64,000 nt of DNA, taken from contig CM034401.1 in assembly GCA_019925095.2 (NCBI GenBank), positions 15,970,338 to 16,034,337 on the forward strand, written 5' to 3'. The notes below the pieces were generated by a model. That model made no database searches. It saw nothing but the letters and a program-made list of their open reading frames with translations, and was not told the origin of the DNA. This document shows, piece by piece, positions 32,286 through 43,495 of the stretch (its first letter is position 1; each line of letters starts with the position of its first letter). The translations under genes were made by a program, and so were the position numbers. This stretch comes from Dendrolimus kikuchii. Taxonomy: Eukaryota; Arthropoda; Insecta; Lepidoptera; Lasiocampidae.

Positions 32286-32519
32286 AGCATCTGCTCTTTG
32301 CTATTGTATCCTGTACGAAATAATAAGGTTGCATTTCCATGTTATTGCTGTTTTAATTCAATGAATAGGAAAGTCATTTATCGTTCTCTATATGTTTTTC
32401 CATCTATCATCTCTGGCCAAAACATTAACTTTTTTGAGGGTACAAAGTTATATTTTCTTAAGTTTTCGCGACTTGTATACATAATAAAACTACGTTTTAA
32501 CGGTTTTAAGCGCGGTAAT

Positions 32520-32600
32520 TTTATTTGATTTTGGTTTTTCCGACGTTTCGGCCACTTTTCAGTGGCCGTGATCATGGAAGACAAAGATGTCAAGTGTCAA
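32520..32600 (-). repeat. Penelope-like terminal fragment with hammerhead-like hairpin
   Basis: On the minus strand: CATGATCAC, then the hairpin GGCCACT-GAAA-AGTGGCC, then GAAACGTCGG. The order tracks stem II followed by GAAA in hammerhead ribozymes, which Penelope-like elements are known to carry. The CTGATGA core is not intact. Confidence 0.3.
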
Positions 32601-33989
32601 CGAGTATTGTTAAAGTTTTATTTAGCCTACCGCCAACTTATTAATTTTAATTATTTAATTTAAATTTTGTTTATGGTTATTATTTAATCTATGGGAGCCT
32701 AATCTACAAAGTTAATTTTAAGTATTTTTGTTTATTATTAAGTTATTTTTGTCCAAAGCTGCCATCAAAATTGCCGCGTCAAAACGAAGAGAATTATATC
32801 GTCTCTTTTACTCTAATACAATTTCTATGTAGGTAGAGGGAGAAATCATCAGTTCAACGTTCCGTTCAATTATCTGTATTAGACCACAAATTTGTGGTGC
32901 TTCCCAATTTGCCGTATGTGACACTCGAGAACAAATTTGTGGTGATTCCATATTAAAGGGTTAAAGACCAAATTTTAATTCTGCGTTCAGATGTGAATCA
33001 TTCAATCGTTCCGATCATCATTTCTCGAGCAGGGTTAAATAAGCCATAGTTTTAAGACATTCCAAAAGATTGGATAGATTGTTCATCTATAGATGTCTAT
33101 AGTAAGGAATCAGTGCAATCCAACGATAAATCGGATCTAGGAAAATAATACCTGCACACAATATTACATTTATTTAAAAACAAATATAATACAAAACAGA
33201 ATATCAGTCGGTTTGTCCCATAGTATTGCAGCTGTCTCTGGCCTCGTTTCTACACTTAGGTACCATGACTTTAGTAATAATAATACGCACTCTACTGGCA
33301 AGATTAAGTTTTATTAATTACCATAATTAAAAAATGTTACCGTTACTTACGTTACATTTCTTTTAAATACATCAGTTTTCTATGTTATGTTCTACATACT
33401 ATAAGTTTTTGTATTAGTATGTGAAAGTGTTGTCCTCTTCAGGGTCCTTGGATATGAACAAGTCCCCCTTAAATTAGACAAATGCTTAGAAAATACTATT
33501 GCCCACAAGGTATAGAACTAAATATTTTACGTAAAACGTGTCTTTCTTTGCCGCTCTGAATAGCTTATGATAACATTTGGTACTGAATTCATTAGGAGTC
33601 TAAATTGAATAAAGGATAATTTTTGTCTAATAGGGGTTGTACAACTGTGTGTTTTGCTCGCATAAGATGTAAGCCTCTACGACTGCGTATGTAATTATCA
33701 TTACGAAATCAACTGTGCAAGGAAGAGTCCGGTATTGATAAATTGTAATGCGCGTTTTGCTTTCGAGGCTTACGGGCACCTGACGCGACCAGACCCGATA
33801 GTAAGGCAGACTTACTTATAAATAGCATAGTAAAAGAATACTAAAAATGACAATTTTCCAATGACGTAACTCTTGCCAAGCTCTTAAATTCCATCTAATT
33901 TCGATTTTTGACTGATTTACCCTGACAAATCTCTGACAAGTCTTTCAATGTCTGCGCTGGTTTACAGCGGGCAGGTCTCTCCATTTGCG
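32601..33989. other. Intergenic, no feature identified
   Basis: It contains a short local repeat (ACAAATTTGTGGTG at about 32886 and 32932). No gene. Confidence 0.4.
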
Positions 33990-34250
33990 AACATTTGCTT
34001 ACTTCCATATATAACTATGGCGCGCAGGAGACACTTGCACGCTTCAGTCCGGCTGCGTTAATGGGTAAATTACCTGGAGAACCATCACCTGCGGCAGTGC
34101 GTCTACGTCGGGCATTTGACTCTCTCCGGCGCCGTTTGGTCCAGTCTATGCAGGTGGAAAGTTGGGAGAATCGTTGCCTCTCTCGCCTCACCACCTCCTT
34201 AGCGGACATTCTTTCGAAACACCTTCTCCCAATCATTTGCTATTGACACA
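33990..34250 (+). other. GC-richer coding-like block, probable transposon relic
   Basis: A frame of 83 codons on + (including LARFSPAALMGKLP, then RRAFDSLRRRL) is open on the minus strand too. Composition and GC differ from the surroundings. No family recognised; LINE or gag relic is a guess. Confidence 0.25.
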
Positions 34251-35179
34251 AATGTTTTTCCCATATTCTTCTATTCTAGCATAGGTCTTCTGTCTTACTA
34301 CAAATCATCATGTCCTCCTTTGCACAATACATCCATCTTTTATGGTTTTGCAAAAGAAGTTGATGGAACCCCATCAGTGTTGGCTCTGAACCATGTCCTG
34401 AATCACAGCCAGGAGCGGTGAGATATCAGACCTATATTCCTGATGTCCTGCTATGACTATCCCTCCGGAATCCGTAATGACAATGACCTAAGTTCGCTAT
34501 TCTTCTTATAGCCTTATATTAAAAAACTGTAGGCATAATATAACATACCTAATAAATTAGTTAAAGTTAAGTTTTTTCTATGTAGTTTATATACAAAATA
34601 TTATATATAATAATTTATATTTTTCATTAAAATATTCTGGGTAATGAACCTGTATTTCTCTGTCCTATAATACCCATCCCCCAAATAATAAAAAATAAAA
34701 TAAATCTATTAGACCAGCAAAGCTACAGAAATTATTGTTACCTCATGACCGCATTTCTTACACCGTTATCGATTTAAAATTCGATCTCCACTACCAGAAA
34801 TGAACCTAATAAAATAAAAAAATCCAAATAACTGTCATAAAACATTATTTTTCATTTAAAAGAAACATGAAAATCTTCGATCTTCCGTACAATGACCGCG
34901 TTGCAGGCAAAACGAAATAAACAAACTAGTCGCGGAGGTTTGAACTAAAATTACAGTTAAACGTTTTTACATTACATAATAACATCGAAAATGAAAGTAT
35001 GTTTGTTGGGAAAATAGACCAAAATACATAAGCCGTTTTCGTACGGTTCTGATGGATTAAGATTGGATGGCCTTTGCCATTTCTACTTGATGATTTGTTG
35101 CAGGAGTTATTTTGTCAGTGAAAAAAGTTTGGGCGTTGATTTTGTCTCATATTAGTTTTCATTTATAAAACACATCTCG

Positions 35180-35625
35180 TAATATGCGTACTCAAAGACG
35201 TTTTCTTGTTAACTGTATCTGTCTCTTTTCTTTCTCCTTCCCCCAATTGTTTGGGATCGGCACAATATGTCTTTTCCTCCTCTTACGTCCTTTTTCACAG
35301 TTCAAATCATCCTTCACACAATCCATCCATCTCTTCTTTTGGTCTACCTTTACATTTGTATTCATAAATCTTGCAGTTTAACATTCTTTTTGTCATGTGA
35401 CTTTCATCCCCCCTCATTAGATGCCCATACCACCTCAGTCTGCTTTCTTTCAATATTTCAGTCACGAGTGCAACTTTCAAAGATCCCTTTGTACTCATTT
35501 CTCACTTTATCCATCCTTGTGACACCAAAAATCCATCGCAACGTTCTCAACTCAGCTGAGTGGAAACGTTTGTGGTCTATTCAGAACCGTAGAACATGAC
35601 CGGTCGTATGATAGTTTTATATATC
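35180..35625 (-). mobile_element. RTE-like LINE C-terminal fragment ('RLRWYGHLMRGDE' type)
   Basis: The minus-strand frame reads VALVTEILKESRLRWYGHLM, RGDE and KGRPKEE. This is the familiar end of RTE-like reverse transcriptases, where R(L/M)RW(Y/F)GHV is conserved. It is broken by shifts toward both ends. Confidence 0.7.
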
Positions 35626-35749
35626 TGACTTTTTAGCTTCACAATTACCTGTTACCTGTATAATGCTAGAATAATAAACAGTGAAATATGTTCACACCTT
35701 TATAGAGACCTTGTTAAGTATATCTACATGTTAACGAAAACAAACGAGG

Positions 35750-35985
35750 GCAAAACCGATTTAGGACTTACAACCGCGGGGGAAGCGCGGTGAGGCATGT
35801 AGGATTCGCCATATTGGAGTGGTAATGGCGTCTCCAAAGAAATGCTATGACAACACAAGCCGGGGATACACACTTAGCCTCGACGTTCCTGCCTTCGCTT
35901 TATACCAGGGCTACGGGAAAGCAGTAGCAATATCAACTCCGCGTACCTTGGCAAACGAGGGCCCTGAGGGCCACATCCATGTCCA
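35750..35985 (+). repeat. Interspersed repeat L, copy 2
   Basis: The partner of 19820-20075: CCGCGGGGGAAGCGCGG, CCTGCCTTCGCTTTATACCA, GGGCTACGGGAAAGC, CTGAGGGCCACATCCA. Confidence 0.5.
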
Positions 35986-36039
35986 GGGGAATGCATAATT
36001 ATATATAGTCCTCCTTGATGTATCCGTCAACGGCGAACC

Positions 36040-36795
36040 TTGTTAAGTCCGGCTGTGCGAGCGCAGGTGACTAGCGAAACCAAATTTGGTTTTAAAAGTT
36101 CTTTTGCAAGGAGTGCAATACAGCCGTCCTGATGAGTCGTATGTATAGTTGTAGGAGATTTTAGGGCGGTTCTTTTTGATAAGGCGCTGCTCGTCAGAGT
36201 GTTCTACGCGCTGCGTTTCGAATGCAGCAACAGCCTTATCGATAGAATTACGCCACTCCCTTCTTTGTAGAGCAAGGTCTTCCCAGCCGTCACTTGGGAT
36301 GTCACATGCAGACAAATGGCGCTTGAGTACGTCCCTGTAATGCAGAAATTGATCGCCAGATTTGCGCGTTCCATCCTTAAGCTGTGAGTAAAAGACAGCT
36401 TTAGGCATCCTAGTGTCTTTCATGCGTACAGCGTGGCCGCACCATCTCAGTTGTCTCTGTATAAGCATTGCTCCCACACCACTTAGCTTCGTCCGCCGCA
36501 GCACTTCAGTGTTAGATATTCGGTCTTGCCACTTCACATGAATGATTGATCTTAAACACTTGATGTGGAAAGAATCGAGGCGCCTAATATCAGCTTTATA
36601 GAGACACCACGTTTCGGTAGCATAAAGTAGAATTGGCAATATGATTGCTTTATAGACAGAGATCTTTGTCTGTAGCCGAATATCATGCGAATCCCAAACT
36701 CTGTGACGGAGTTTGCAAAAGATGCAGCCGCTCTTGCGATGCGAGAAGAAATTTCTAATACCATAATTATACCCCGGCGTCATCCCTCTCAAGTC
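36040..36795 (-). mobile_element. 5'-truncated LINE: reverse transcriptase C-terminus with C2H2 zinc finger
   Basis: The longest intact frame in the window (249 codons on minus, stop at 36043-36045). Order: ILPILLYATETW (residues 51-62), typical of the end of RTE-like reverse transcriptase domains; HIKCLRSIIHVKWQDRISN; RQLRWCGHAVRM; a charged middle; and a final C2H2 finger YCTPCKRTFKTKFGFASHL (Cys-x2-Cys-x12-His-x3-His) about 10 residues before the end. The ATG is only the first in the truncated piece; the N-terminal endonuclease and catalytic motifs are gone. It is open and undamaged, so it is a relatively young insertion. Confidence 0.75.
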
Positions 36796-36965
36796 TAACG
36801 TTTATACCACGATCCACGAGAGGAGAGAAGAGCGCGCGCGGAACACAGCGCGCCCTTCTCTCGTGGGCATTAGTGGCGGGTGGGAACCCTTCCTAAGGGG
36901 GTTATCCGCGCTACCCGCTTATGGCGACCGAAGGTTGATTGACGCCCTCCCACGTTGAGCCTTTC
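36796..36965. repeat. GC-rich block with a 19-bp-stem hairpin
   Basis: CCACGAGAG..AGAAGAGCGCGC (36814-36837) pairs with GCGCGCCCTTCTCTCGTGG (36848-36866), loop about 10 bases, one bulge of three and one mismatch. The following GGCGGGTGGGAACCC block is GC-rich too. It lies between two LINE fragments of opposite orientation. Confidence 0.6.
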
Positions 36966-37055
36966 AGGCACGTACCCATAGATATCGATGATCCAAGCTC
37001 AGTATTATACTTATAGTCTTAACAAATTATAGTTGGAATACAATATAACAAATAT
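36966..37055 (+). mobile_element. LINE 3' end (family F), copy 3
   Basis: It contains ACCCATAGA.ATCGATGATCC, then GCTCAGTATTATACTTATAG and TCTTAACA, matching the last codons and 3' end of 41090-41165. Truncated to under 100 bases. Confidence 0.6.
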
Positions 37056-38220
37056 CAATTAATTATATTTAATAACGCTTAAATTTTCTTCTTTATTTAT
37101 GTGTAATCAAATTGTTTAGTTTTGCAAAGATGTTTTCCGGTTCTTTAAAAACTAGGATTCAGTGTAACCGCAAAAAACTGACAAACCGGTAATGACACCG
37201 GACACGGCGGGATAGCAAATTCGATTCCCTGGGGATGCACGCTTGGACGCGCCGACACGGCTGGTGCGCACCGCTCACCTGCACCCCGCCTGATAACAAC
37301 TAAAAATGGTACAAATGAAGTCACTTGTTACAGAATAATGTCGTAAATGGAGACATACATAACTTCAAACGAGGAAAAATGGTGGTGGAGGTAATGATAC
37401 AACTTGGTACTTCAAATTAAAATTAACACTTAAAATTAAATTAGCATGTGATACGCTTGTGAGCATAACATCTACTATTGTACCATGCCATTGACAAATA
37501 AAAATTTATTATTATTTATTATTTATTTAACGTAAATCAAAAAGAATAAAAATATACTTTTCCGAAGAAAATAGGTACCTATAGAATCTAAATAAACCCA
37601 GAATAATTAATTAGCATAACAACAACGTATAAAACTAAAAAGTAGGTTATAGGTAGGTATTCCATTGTATTACTTATGAATACAATAATCGAATACAAGA
37701 TATATAATCAGTAATATGTAAGCTAATTAAAAGTAAATCTAAAGTTATGTAGCAAATCACGCCCAGACATCGTTTATATTTCTACAACAATTCTTAATAG
37801 TTTATTTATCGTACAGATATTAAATTAATTAAAAATTTAAATAAATTTTATGTCTTGTGTTTTTAAGTGGCTGTTAATATTTTTGTTTACAAAATTCATA
37901 AGTACTTATATTATATGTACAATAAACTATTATTATGTCTAGATTAGGCCATTTCGACAGACAATAAAATATTGATTGATTATTACTATTCTACATCTAT
38001 TATACACGATAACATACTCACACAAGCGCACATAATTACACTCAATACACAATATTTATCACAAATTGTTTAGCTAGTTTTTTCTGGGAGAAAGAGGCTG
38101 GTGATCAGTTCTCACAGGATTATTCCTTTTACTGACACCAGGCTCTCACCATTTCTGTTTATAAGAAAAAATTGTTACTTGTAAATAAAGAATTATTATT
38201 ATTATTTGTATGTCTTTCGA
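37056..38220. other. Intergenic, no gene identified
   Basis: Mostly AT-rich. A GC-richer patch at 37195-37300 (CGCCGACACGGCTGGTGCGC) may be an old repeat. Confidence 0.4.
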
Positions 38221-38227
38221 TACCACG

Positions 38228-38512
38228 AGCCATAAAAATGGCCCGGACATTTGGAGGGCTTGCGTGGGGCCATGGAAAGGCCAACACGTAGAGGCCTCTT
38301 GACAAATTTAATGTAAATGTGGCGTGACACTGACCGGCGATTATCCCTGTCTACACCATATAACAATGCACCCAAGGACAAGCCCCGGCCAGTGTAGGAC
38401 TATTGTGGGAAATGAGGACAAAAAGTACCGGGCTATTGGGGTGAACTGCTCGTGGTACTAGGAGTCTGGGAATATGAGGACTATGGCGTCTGCCCGTCGC
38501 AATGTTCAGGTT
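38228..38512 (+). repeat. Interspersed repeat G, copy 2
   Basis: A near full match to 24183-24490 in the same orientation; it ends at the GTCGCAATGTTC block. Confidence 0.7.
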
Positions 38513-38694
38513 ATTATATTATTATTGATTGACACAAGTTTTTGAAAAACATTTATAAAAGAAATAACAGGATATCCACATGTAAGTTTTGTTGCTACGT
38601 ATGAGTATTCTAATGCGCTTTTAAAATATATACAAAATACTTTCAACAAAATTGTTATATACGTGATTTTAAATTTGTGGTTACGATAATTACA

Positions 38695-38893
38695 CAGGAC
38701 TAGCTTCTGCCCGCGACTTCGTCCGCGTGGAATAGTTAAAAAGTTTGGTTTTAGCGTAATGATATAGAGTCGATAGTCTTCCTCGATAAATGAGCTATCT
38801 AACACTGAAAGAATTTTTCAAATCAGACCAGTAGTTCCTGAGATTAGCGCGTTCAAGCAAACAAACTCTTCAGCTTTATACATTAGTATAAGA
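38695..38893 (+). repeat. Interspersed repeat J, copy 3
   Basis: GGACTAGCTTCTGCCCGCGA, CTTCGTCCGCGTGGAATAGT, then AAACAAACTCTTCAGCTTTA and the end CATTAGTATAAGAT. The middle is partly deleted compared with 30868-31265. Confidence 0.65.
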
Positions 38894-39004
38894 TACAGAA
38901 GGATAGTTATTATCACGCAAGGAAAGTATCTACTATATTATTAAGAGTTACTTTTAAGTTGTGAGCAATTAAATTGCGTTACGCCTTACAGCATATTTAT
39001 CTTT

Positions 39005-39320
39005 TTTTTTATTGCAGAAGTTCAGCAGACAGGCAGACGGCCCACTTGATGGAAAGCGCTTACCATCGCCTATGGACATTTGCAAGACCAAAGGTGCTAC
39101 AAATGCGCTGCTGCTCTCTTAAAGGAGACTGGAACCTGGTCACTGATGCCGGAACACAACACAAGATTGTTATGGCGGCATACTCTAGACCACGGGTGGT
39201 CGCCATCCAGTCGAGCAAATACCCTACCACCTGGCTGTGGGTTGTTTAGTCACCTCTTACGACAGGCCGCCAGGTCGCAGGAAATTGTATTCTTTCTCCG
39301 TTCCTGCACGGATAAAAGTA
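39005..39320 (+). repeat. Interspersed repeat A, copy 3 (best complete copy)
   Basis: Order: T-tract, ATTGCAGAAGTTCAGCAGAC, AGGCAGACGGCCCACTTGAT, GGAAAGCGCTTACCATCGCC, GGAGACTGGAACCTGGTCAC, CACCTGGCTGTGGGTTGTTT, CCGTTCCTGCACGGATAAAA. About 315 bp. Several overlapping frames are open but are not proteins. Confidence 0.75.
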
Positions 39321-39324
39321 TCTT

Positions 39325-40690
39325 CCTCCCATCTTTGCATTACCAACAAAGTATTTAAATAAATCCTATGTTAGAAAAGTATATTAGAATAAGTCAAAGA
39401 GATGCCCTATAATTAACTGCGTTGGCCAATGACCAAGATACTGTCGCGCAAAAAGCGGCTTACCTGCTTTTTATGCCGGACCGTCTTCAAATGCCGTTTC
39501 CATTCACATGGACGTGATGACATGCAAGTACTTCTTGTTCATTCCTTAACCAGTTCTGTAGCCTCATAATTATGCATAGTAACTCACGTTAAATAAAATA
39601 TGATAGACTGCCAATAGAAAAACAGAACTTTTACAATGGATTTTCGTATTATACTTTTCTCCCCGGTCAGCTAGTAGAGTTGCCAGATCTCCGGTTTTCG
39701 ACCGGACAGTCCAGTTTTCTTTATATTTTTCCGTCTAGAAAATCTTGGTAAACCGGACAATAGATTGTTCAGTTTTAATGCAAATTCATTCGTTATCTAG
39801 AAAACTAGAAAGAATACTCGAACGCTAGTACACTGCCAGTTCGGGAAATAAATCTTTATTAAAAGCAGTGGCTTCGAGCACTAAATATATGAACAAGTAG
39901 ATTGGCTCTTAATGTAGCATTCCATGTAAATTTAATATCTGAAAAGTTAATTTTCAGTCAATTTTTCTGTTTATAAAAAAATATTTAAAACTCCGTTTTT
40001 TTTTCGAACACATCTGGTAACCCTATCAGCCAAAGTAACAATGGATTTTCATTCACCGTTTCGTCACGCTTATTTCTACGATAATAACCTCTCGCCTTAT
40101 CCCCAATTTTTAAAGAAGTAATAAACCACTGTCTGGACACGCGTAGTATAAAATTTATTTTGCGAAAATCAAAAGCTGTAATGATGCAGTTGTCTCATAA
40201 AAAACCCTTTCGATCTTACTTACCTTACTTAAAATAGTTCAGTTCAGTTATACAATTTATGTTATATAGATATTTGTTTATGTCTATATAAACATCAATG
40301 AATGGTCATTATATTATACGTATAATAACAAAATCTTTTGTATGTTTATGTAAATTTTATCTAGTCAAGTCCGCAATTCTTCGACCTAGTACTTTTCCCT
40401 GGAAGATGTATGTAGCCAGTTTTTGTAAACCAATGGCCGTATTAGTGTAGATTCTCTGACAGTTCGCAATGTGACCGACATGAAGGCTGCGACGATTCTG
40501 GGAATTCCTAATGCGATCATTCCGCATGATTCCACATAAGCGATGTAGCATATTTTATATTCATGATATCATTGTACTTCTTCCATGGTGATATACAGCT
40601 AATGCAGCTTAAAATTGTGTCTGTCAAGCAAAAAACCTGACGTATATTCATTGTCTTATCAATCTTATTATAAGATTGATTTAATCTTAT
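39325..40690. other. Intergenic, no gene identified
   Basis: Mostly AT-rich. A minus frame at 40357-40551 has a protein-like composition but no recognisable domain. Confidence 0.35.
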
Positions 40691-40699
40691 TACCGCCGA

Positions 40700-41165
40700 A
40701 CAGTATTGCACGTGACGATGGTAGACGTCCTGACGAAATTACTCTAGTTTCCTGGCAGCGTGGCAAGCCTTTGGTGCGGGATGCGACCTGCATAGACACG
40801 TTGGCCGCATCCCATTTACCAAACACGTCTAAATCAGCCGATTCGGCGGCGGAAACAGCTGAATCACTCAAGCGACGCAAATATGCAACCCTCAGTGAGA
40901 GTTATATGCATGTGCCCATTGCTGTCAAGACGCTTGGACCGTGGGGTCCTAACGCCATGAGCCTCTACCAAAATTTATCAAAACGACTCATTGACTCTTC
41001 AGGTGATCACCTGAAAAGGCTGGTCCTTACCTCGGGCAACGAATCAGTATGGCGATCCAGCGAGGAAACGTAGCCAACCTTCTGGGCACCTTACCCATAG
41101 AAGACGGTAATCTAGGCTCAGTATTTTACTTATAGTCTTGAGGGACTATGGGTAGAATACAATTC
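40700..41165 (+). mobile_element. LINE C-terminal domain fragment (family F), copy 4 (longest)
   Basis: The frame reads GRRPDEITLVSWQRGKPLVR, then DATCIDTLAASHL, a short alpha-helical AAETAESLKRRKY, then the block shared by all family copies, with LGPWGPNAMSLYQNLSKRL and SSGDH; a small shift near 41010 breaks the frame before GNVASLL. The PD-(about 14 residues)-D-A-T-C order recalls a PD-(D/E)xK nuclease fold; that is inference. Confidence 0.7.
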
Positions 41166-42284
41166 AAATAATTTAAGTTTTCTTTTATTGTATTCGATTA
41201 TTTATAAATTTCTCATTTATTTTATGTATACTAATATTAGATTAGAAAATACCTATCTTATCTAATCTTCGTATTTCTATAATAATGATATTATAAACGC
41301 GACAGTTTGTGAGCTTGGATGTTTGTTAATCTTTCACGCAAAAACTACTGAACGGATTAATGAAACATTACAGTAATATAAGTACATCAGAATAACAGAT
41401 TGATAGGCTGTATAATTTATCATATACTATTATTAATTGATTAATAAAATTATTATACAAATTGGCCAAAATGTAAAGTTAAATGTCAAGTAGAAACGCT
41501 ACTTTTGTAAGTCATATCACGGCTTTGACATATCAACGCTGGGCATCCAAGGCGGGCAGATGTCGTAGACAGTTGTATCCATATTGTGAATTTTTAAAAC
41601 AAAAACGAACACTGAATAGCTGCAGTTATTAATATATGAGCGCCGCTGAGTGATTACGCGAAAACTGGAGCAAACTTATTTTCGCGCCGAGACGAAAAGA
41701 AACTTATTTATTAGAATCGAATTAAATTACATGTTACATATAACAAGTTAAACCGACACATCGTTATTATGTTGATTGCGTATGAAAGTTTGAGATCAAA
41801 GCGAAGGCGAAAACAAAGCTGCTTGCATAACGAGAAACATTCAAATTGTATAAATTATCCTAAATACTTTTTAATCTTTTTTGTATACATATATTTAGGT
41901 TATAAGAAAAGAATAACCGATTAACATACTTGCAAAAGATTTTTACTTATTACAATTATCATCTTCCTGGAGTTATATTCTGGTTTCATTTTCGAACTAA
42001 GCCCAGGGTCCCCTTTACTACTTTTTGTTCTCTATTTCACGCAGTCTTCGGTACCTATCCCCTGTTGTAAAACTATTGATATGTATATGATCGTTTACGA
42101 CTCCAAGCCAGCATATTTTTTGGGTCTATTCCTTCTACCGAGACGTGACAGAGACGCCATGGCTATAAATATGTTCCCTAGATATATATAAATTCTATGT
42201 CATAAATATTTGTAAATTTAACCATTTGTCACTATTACCTCAATAATATAATTATTTATTAGTAATATAATGGATAGTTTGCCG
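41166..42284. other. Intergenic, mostly unrecognised
   Basis: 41292-41400 has CACGCAAAAACTACTGAACG, the usual consensus found in ends of repeats such as J/K. No gene. Confidence 0.4.
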
Positions 42285-42289
42285 TGACG

Positions 42290-42490
42290 TTGCTCTAGGT
42301 TCAAGCGGCAATCAGCATTGGTCTAACAGATCGACATTTTTGCTGAGTTTGATTTAATTTTTAGGATCCCAGACACCCAGACCATAGTAATAACGGAGAA
42401 AATTCGTTTCCGAAATTTACCATGCCAGGAATCGAACTCGGACCTTCTGTGTTCGGCAAAGGGTTAGTCCGCTCAACCACAGAGGCCGTC
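42290..42490 (-). mobile_element. tRNA-derived SINE family I, copy 2
   Basis: On the minus strand, the A box GTGGTTGAGCGG (near 42469-42484) and B box GAGTTCGATTCC (42429-42440) are both intact. The body, with ATTACTATGGTCTGGGTGTC, is shared with 52511-52735. Confidence 0.75.
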
Positions 42491-42947
42491 AGTTAACTAG
42501 GGCACAAATTATATATTATATATACGACAAAGTATATATAATACACGACAAATAAACAATATTGTTTGTGGTATACACCCACTACGCTTTTTATAAGGAG
42601 GATTAATTATCGCGTTGAACACTATGTTACGTCAATGTATAAATTTCCTCACGAAGCTTACATTCACCGTCAGGCGGCAATCTTAGCCATTAAGCTACCA
42701 CGTCTTTCCGACAACAATTTTCATCGAATACATCCATATTGCAGTTTAAATCGATTTAAAAATTAGTTCAGCAAATAACACAAATTGCTGATCCGACATG
42801 GGTTACTACAACGATGGTAATCTGAGATAGTTTAATTAACAGATGGTTGCATGTTTTTAAATATCCAACTCCAATATCGTAATGCTACAAAATACTAGTA
42901 TTATCGTGGAAGAAGTATACTATTATTTTTCCATGAAATTATATATT

Positions 42948-43245
42948 ACTAGCATTTGCCCGTGACTTTGTCCACGTAGTACAGGTGAGTGAAAATTTCG
43001 CATCGGAATCAATTCTTTTTTTTTTTACCTGACCATTTTGAACCTCCCCTAAGAAAATTCCCGTAGGATTCTCGAAATAGAAAGAACTGCAGATTTTAAG
43101 TCCGGGAATTTACTATCGATCAGCGAAAACCGCATCGAAATCGGGACGGCAGTTTTTATGTAAATTCCGAACAAACAGACAGACACAAAAAATGTAAGAA
43201 ACAAAAGACTACACTTTTACTTACAATTTTTAATATTATAGATGT
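42948..43245 (+). repeat. Interspersed repeat J, copy 4, merged with reversed repeat K
   Basis: It starts ACTAGCATTTGCCCGTGACT. From about 43080 the sequence is the complement of repeat K (ATCAGCGAAAACCGCATCGA). It is either a composite element or two insertions. Confidence 0.5.
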
Positions 43246-43495
43246 AGTTTAACGTTTCGATGAAGACTGAGGGTATCTGTAATTATACGGGCAGTGTTTC
43301 ATAAGCCACCTAAAACTGAAGTCGTAAGCTGCAAATTGATGTTTTGGAGCGGTGCCTTAACAATTTTACAAATTCTAATTAAATTAAAATTACTACTAAA
43401 ATTCGATACATAACACTTATTGATATCTAAAATAAACAATTACAAAAAATGCGTATGTATCTACAATACTGGTTTGGCAAAACTATAGAAGGATT

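Noticed and set aside
42425..42490. tRNA gene on the minus strand
   Set aside because: Both promoter boxes are good, but the body continues into SINE family I sequence and there is no acceptor stem.
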